Positions 62,831 through 64,000 of a DNA stretch of 64,000 nt are shown piece by piece; position 1 is the first letter of the stretch; each line of letters starts with the position of its first letter. The position numbers and the translations under genes were made by a program. A model generated the notes under the pieces. The model saw only the letters and a program-made list of their open reading frames with translations. It was not told where the DNA came from and made no database searches. The DNA comes from Sphingomonas sp. NBWT7 (lineage in GTDB: Bacteria > Pseudomonadota > Alphaproteobacteria > Sphingomonadales > Sphingomonadaceae), in NCBI RefSeq assembly GCF_014217605.1, contig NZ_CP043639.1, positions 2,255,501-2,319,500 on the forward strand, given 5' to 3'.

Positions 62831-63817
62831 CTAGTCGGCTGATTGTTCCGTTACATGTTCGCGAACGACGCGGTCGCTACTGGATGCATGCTGATCGAGC
62901 GCATCGAGCAACGCCGTCGAATGCGCGCTGTTGACCTTGCGCACGAAGAACCGGCCAGACGCCAGCACTTCGTCGAGATCGTCGATCGTGTACCACTTGC
63001 TCAGCGATTGGTGGATCAGGTGCAAGTTCGCGGTTTTCCACGTTCCCCGGCCAGTGAAGGGGATCTCGCCCGTCGCCGACGCTGCAAAAGGCGAATTGCC
63101 GATCACGGTCTGGAAGATCTGCTCGTCCGCAGCGAAGCTTGCGCGATACTTGGCGACTAGCGCGGGATCGCCATCGATGGCACGCACGGCATAGGTCGCC
63201 GCCTCCGGCGCAAGCGCCCACCACTGGCTGCCATGGTAAGGCGTCTGCGGCAGTGTCCAGCGGAAGGGCAGCTGTCCGATTGTCAGCTCGTGGACTTTGC
63301 GCAGGACCTTTTCGGCGAGAAGCGCCGGCTTGAACCGGCTCGTCAGGCGCCAGGGCAGGATCGCGTCGCGGCAATAGCGATGCGAGACAAGCGTCTGGTG
63401 ATGATCCGACTGGCGCACGTCGATATAGGTGATGTAGTTCTGCCCGCTATCCGCGGCGAACAACCGCTCGAGCTCGGCAATTGGCCTGATCGGGTAGCAC
63501 GAGCCCGACAGCAGGACGAGCTTGCGATAGATCTCACCGCTCGCGAGGGCCGCTCGCATCAGGGACAAAGTCGCTTCGATCTGAGTGTACCCGGCCCAGT
63601 AGACCGGAAACCGGGGCTCGACGAAGGTCGCCTGGATCGACTTCCACCTATCGTCGAGCGGCACCTTGGCATCCAAGTGGATAAAGACGCGATGCGGCTG
63701 CAGGCGCTCGACCAGCCGCTGGACGTGGGCGGGGTCCTGGTGCGCGATGACCAGAAAGGCAATTCGGTGATTAGTTTCGTATCGCGTGTCAGTAGCTTCG
63801 GCCTCAATGCCCATCAT
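62831..63817 (-). CDS. GT14-family (core-2/I-branching-like) glycosyltransferase
   Basis: 328 aa from ATG 63817 (a second ATG follows at once) with GGGGA upstream. Motifs: HRIAFLVIAHQDPAHVQRLV, the conserved VFIHLDAKVPLDDRW, RLVLLSGSCYPI-type segment (KLVLLSGSCYPIRPIAELER) and YHGSQWWALAPEAATYAVRA. GT14 enzymes transfer GlcNAc or xylose to branch sugars. It is the first gene of the minus-strand block with STELLO-like, unknown, fcl and GT4 genes, 72 nt ahead of the STELLO-like gene. Confidence 0.9.
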   Translation of the reverse strand: MMGIEAEATDTRYETNHRIAFLVIAHQDPAHVQRLVERLQPHRVFIHLDAKVPLDDRWKSIQATFVEPRFPVYWAGYTQIEATLSLMRAALASGEIYRKLVLLSGSCYPIRPIAELERLFAADSGQNYITYIDVRQSDHHQTLVSHRYCRDAILPWRLTSRFKPALLAEKVLRKVHELTIGQLPFRWTLPQTPYHGSQWWALAPEAATYAVRAIDGDPALVAKYRASFAADEQIFQTVIGNSPFAASATGEIPFTGRGTWKTANLHLIHQSLSKWYTIDDLDEVLASGRFFVRKVNSAHSTALLDALDQHASSSDRVVREHVTEQSAD

Positions 63818-64000
63818 GATTCCCCGCGATCGCAACCGCTTCCTGCCGAAGTCGCGGTATGCCGCAAACGCACTTTCGCCTGTATCCTGATCCGGCTAGC
63901 ACATCAACGGGCACGGAAGCACCTTATGGTCAAACCAGTCGGATGAGACTTAAATTGCTTAGATGGGACAAAGATCAAATAGTTTCAAAGCATCCTACAA
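63818..64000. other. upstream region of the minus-strand sugar-transferase block
   Basis: 183 bp, AT-rich toward the window end (GGGACAAAGATCAAATAG). It probably holds the promoter of the 62831-63817 gene. No gene recognised before the right edge. Confidence 0.4.

Overview
The window is GC-rich DNA, most consistent with an alphaproteobacterium of the Sphingomonadales (Sphingomonas-like). The signs are several sphingomonad-style TonB-dependent receptors, a TorF-type porin, a PQQ glucose dehydrogenase, a DUF3489-DUF2924-serine recombinase module and a large exopolysaccharide locus. This placement is inference from gene content; no rRNA or tRNA gene is present to confirm it.

Layout. (1) 1-5223, minus strand: a high-affinity K+ pump operon, TorF-like porin > 27-aa membrane peptide > kdpF > kdpA > kdpB > kdpC (cut by the window edge). 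(2) 5857-17323: a probable peptide-scavenging locus with three exported M24 aminopeptidase-like proteins, an exported M20 peptidase, a 1017-aa TonB-dependent receptor, a secreted esterase-like protein and a divergent IclR regulator. (3) 17415-24122: a small HTH-like protein, a metal/siderophore block (PepSY reductase-like protein, TonB siderophore receptor, His/Met-rich DUF2946-like protein), a lipoprotein and an acyltransferase. (4) 24668-27058: membrane PQQ glucose dehydrogenase. (5) 27655-33344: a six-gene chaperone-usher fimbrial cluster with an intrinsic terminator after the first subunit gene. (6) 33596-40024: an anchored protein of unknown function, a frameshifted ChaN/erythromycin-esterase-like gene, a MITE-like element, the DUF3489-DUF2924-recombinase operon and a beta-lactamase-family hydrolase. 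(7) 40498-44699: a modular RTX protein and a TPR-sulfotransferase. (8) 44813-46058: a damaged IS3-family element. (9) 46317-63817: a polysaccharide locus with a GT26 enzyme, GT4 enzymes, a GT2 enzyme, a polymerase/ligase, a flippase, a GT11-like fucosyltransferase, GDP-fucose synthase, a GH5 hydrolase, a GT14 enzyme, a STELLO/DUF288 protein and an unrecognised probable glycosyltransferase. It also holds two decayed acyl/acetyltransferase genes.

How it fits together. Kdp and the porin would scavenge K+. The peptidase/TonB block would digest and import peptides or a modified peptide-like substrate under IclR control. The last 18 kb would build and export a fucose-containing surface polysaccharide, while fimbriae and the RTX protein add other surface structures. 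The least explained parts are the three-gene block 60807-63817 (eukaryote-type glycosyltransferase families plus an unrecognised one), the multi-M24 peptidase locus, the three-module RTX protein and the second micropeptide upstream of kdpF.
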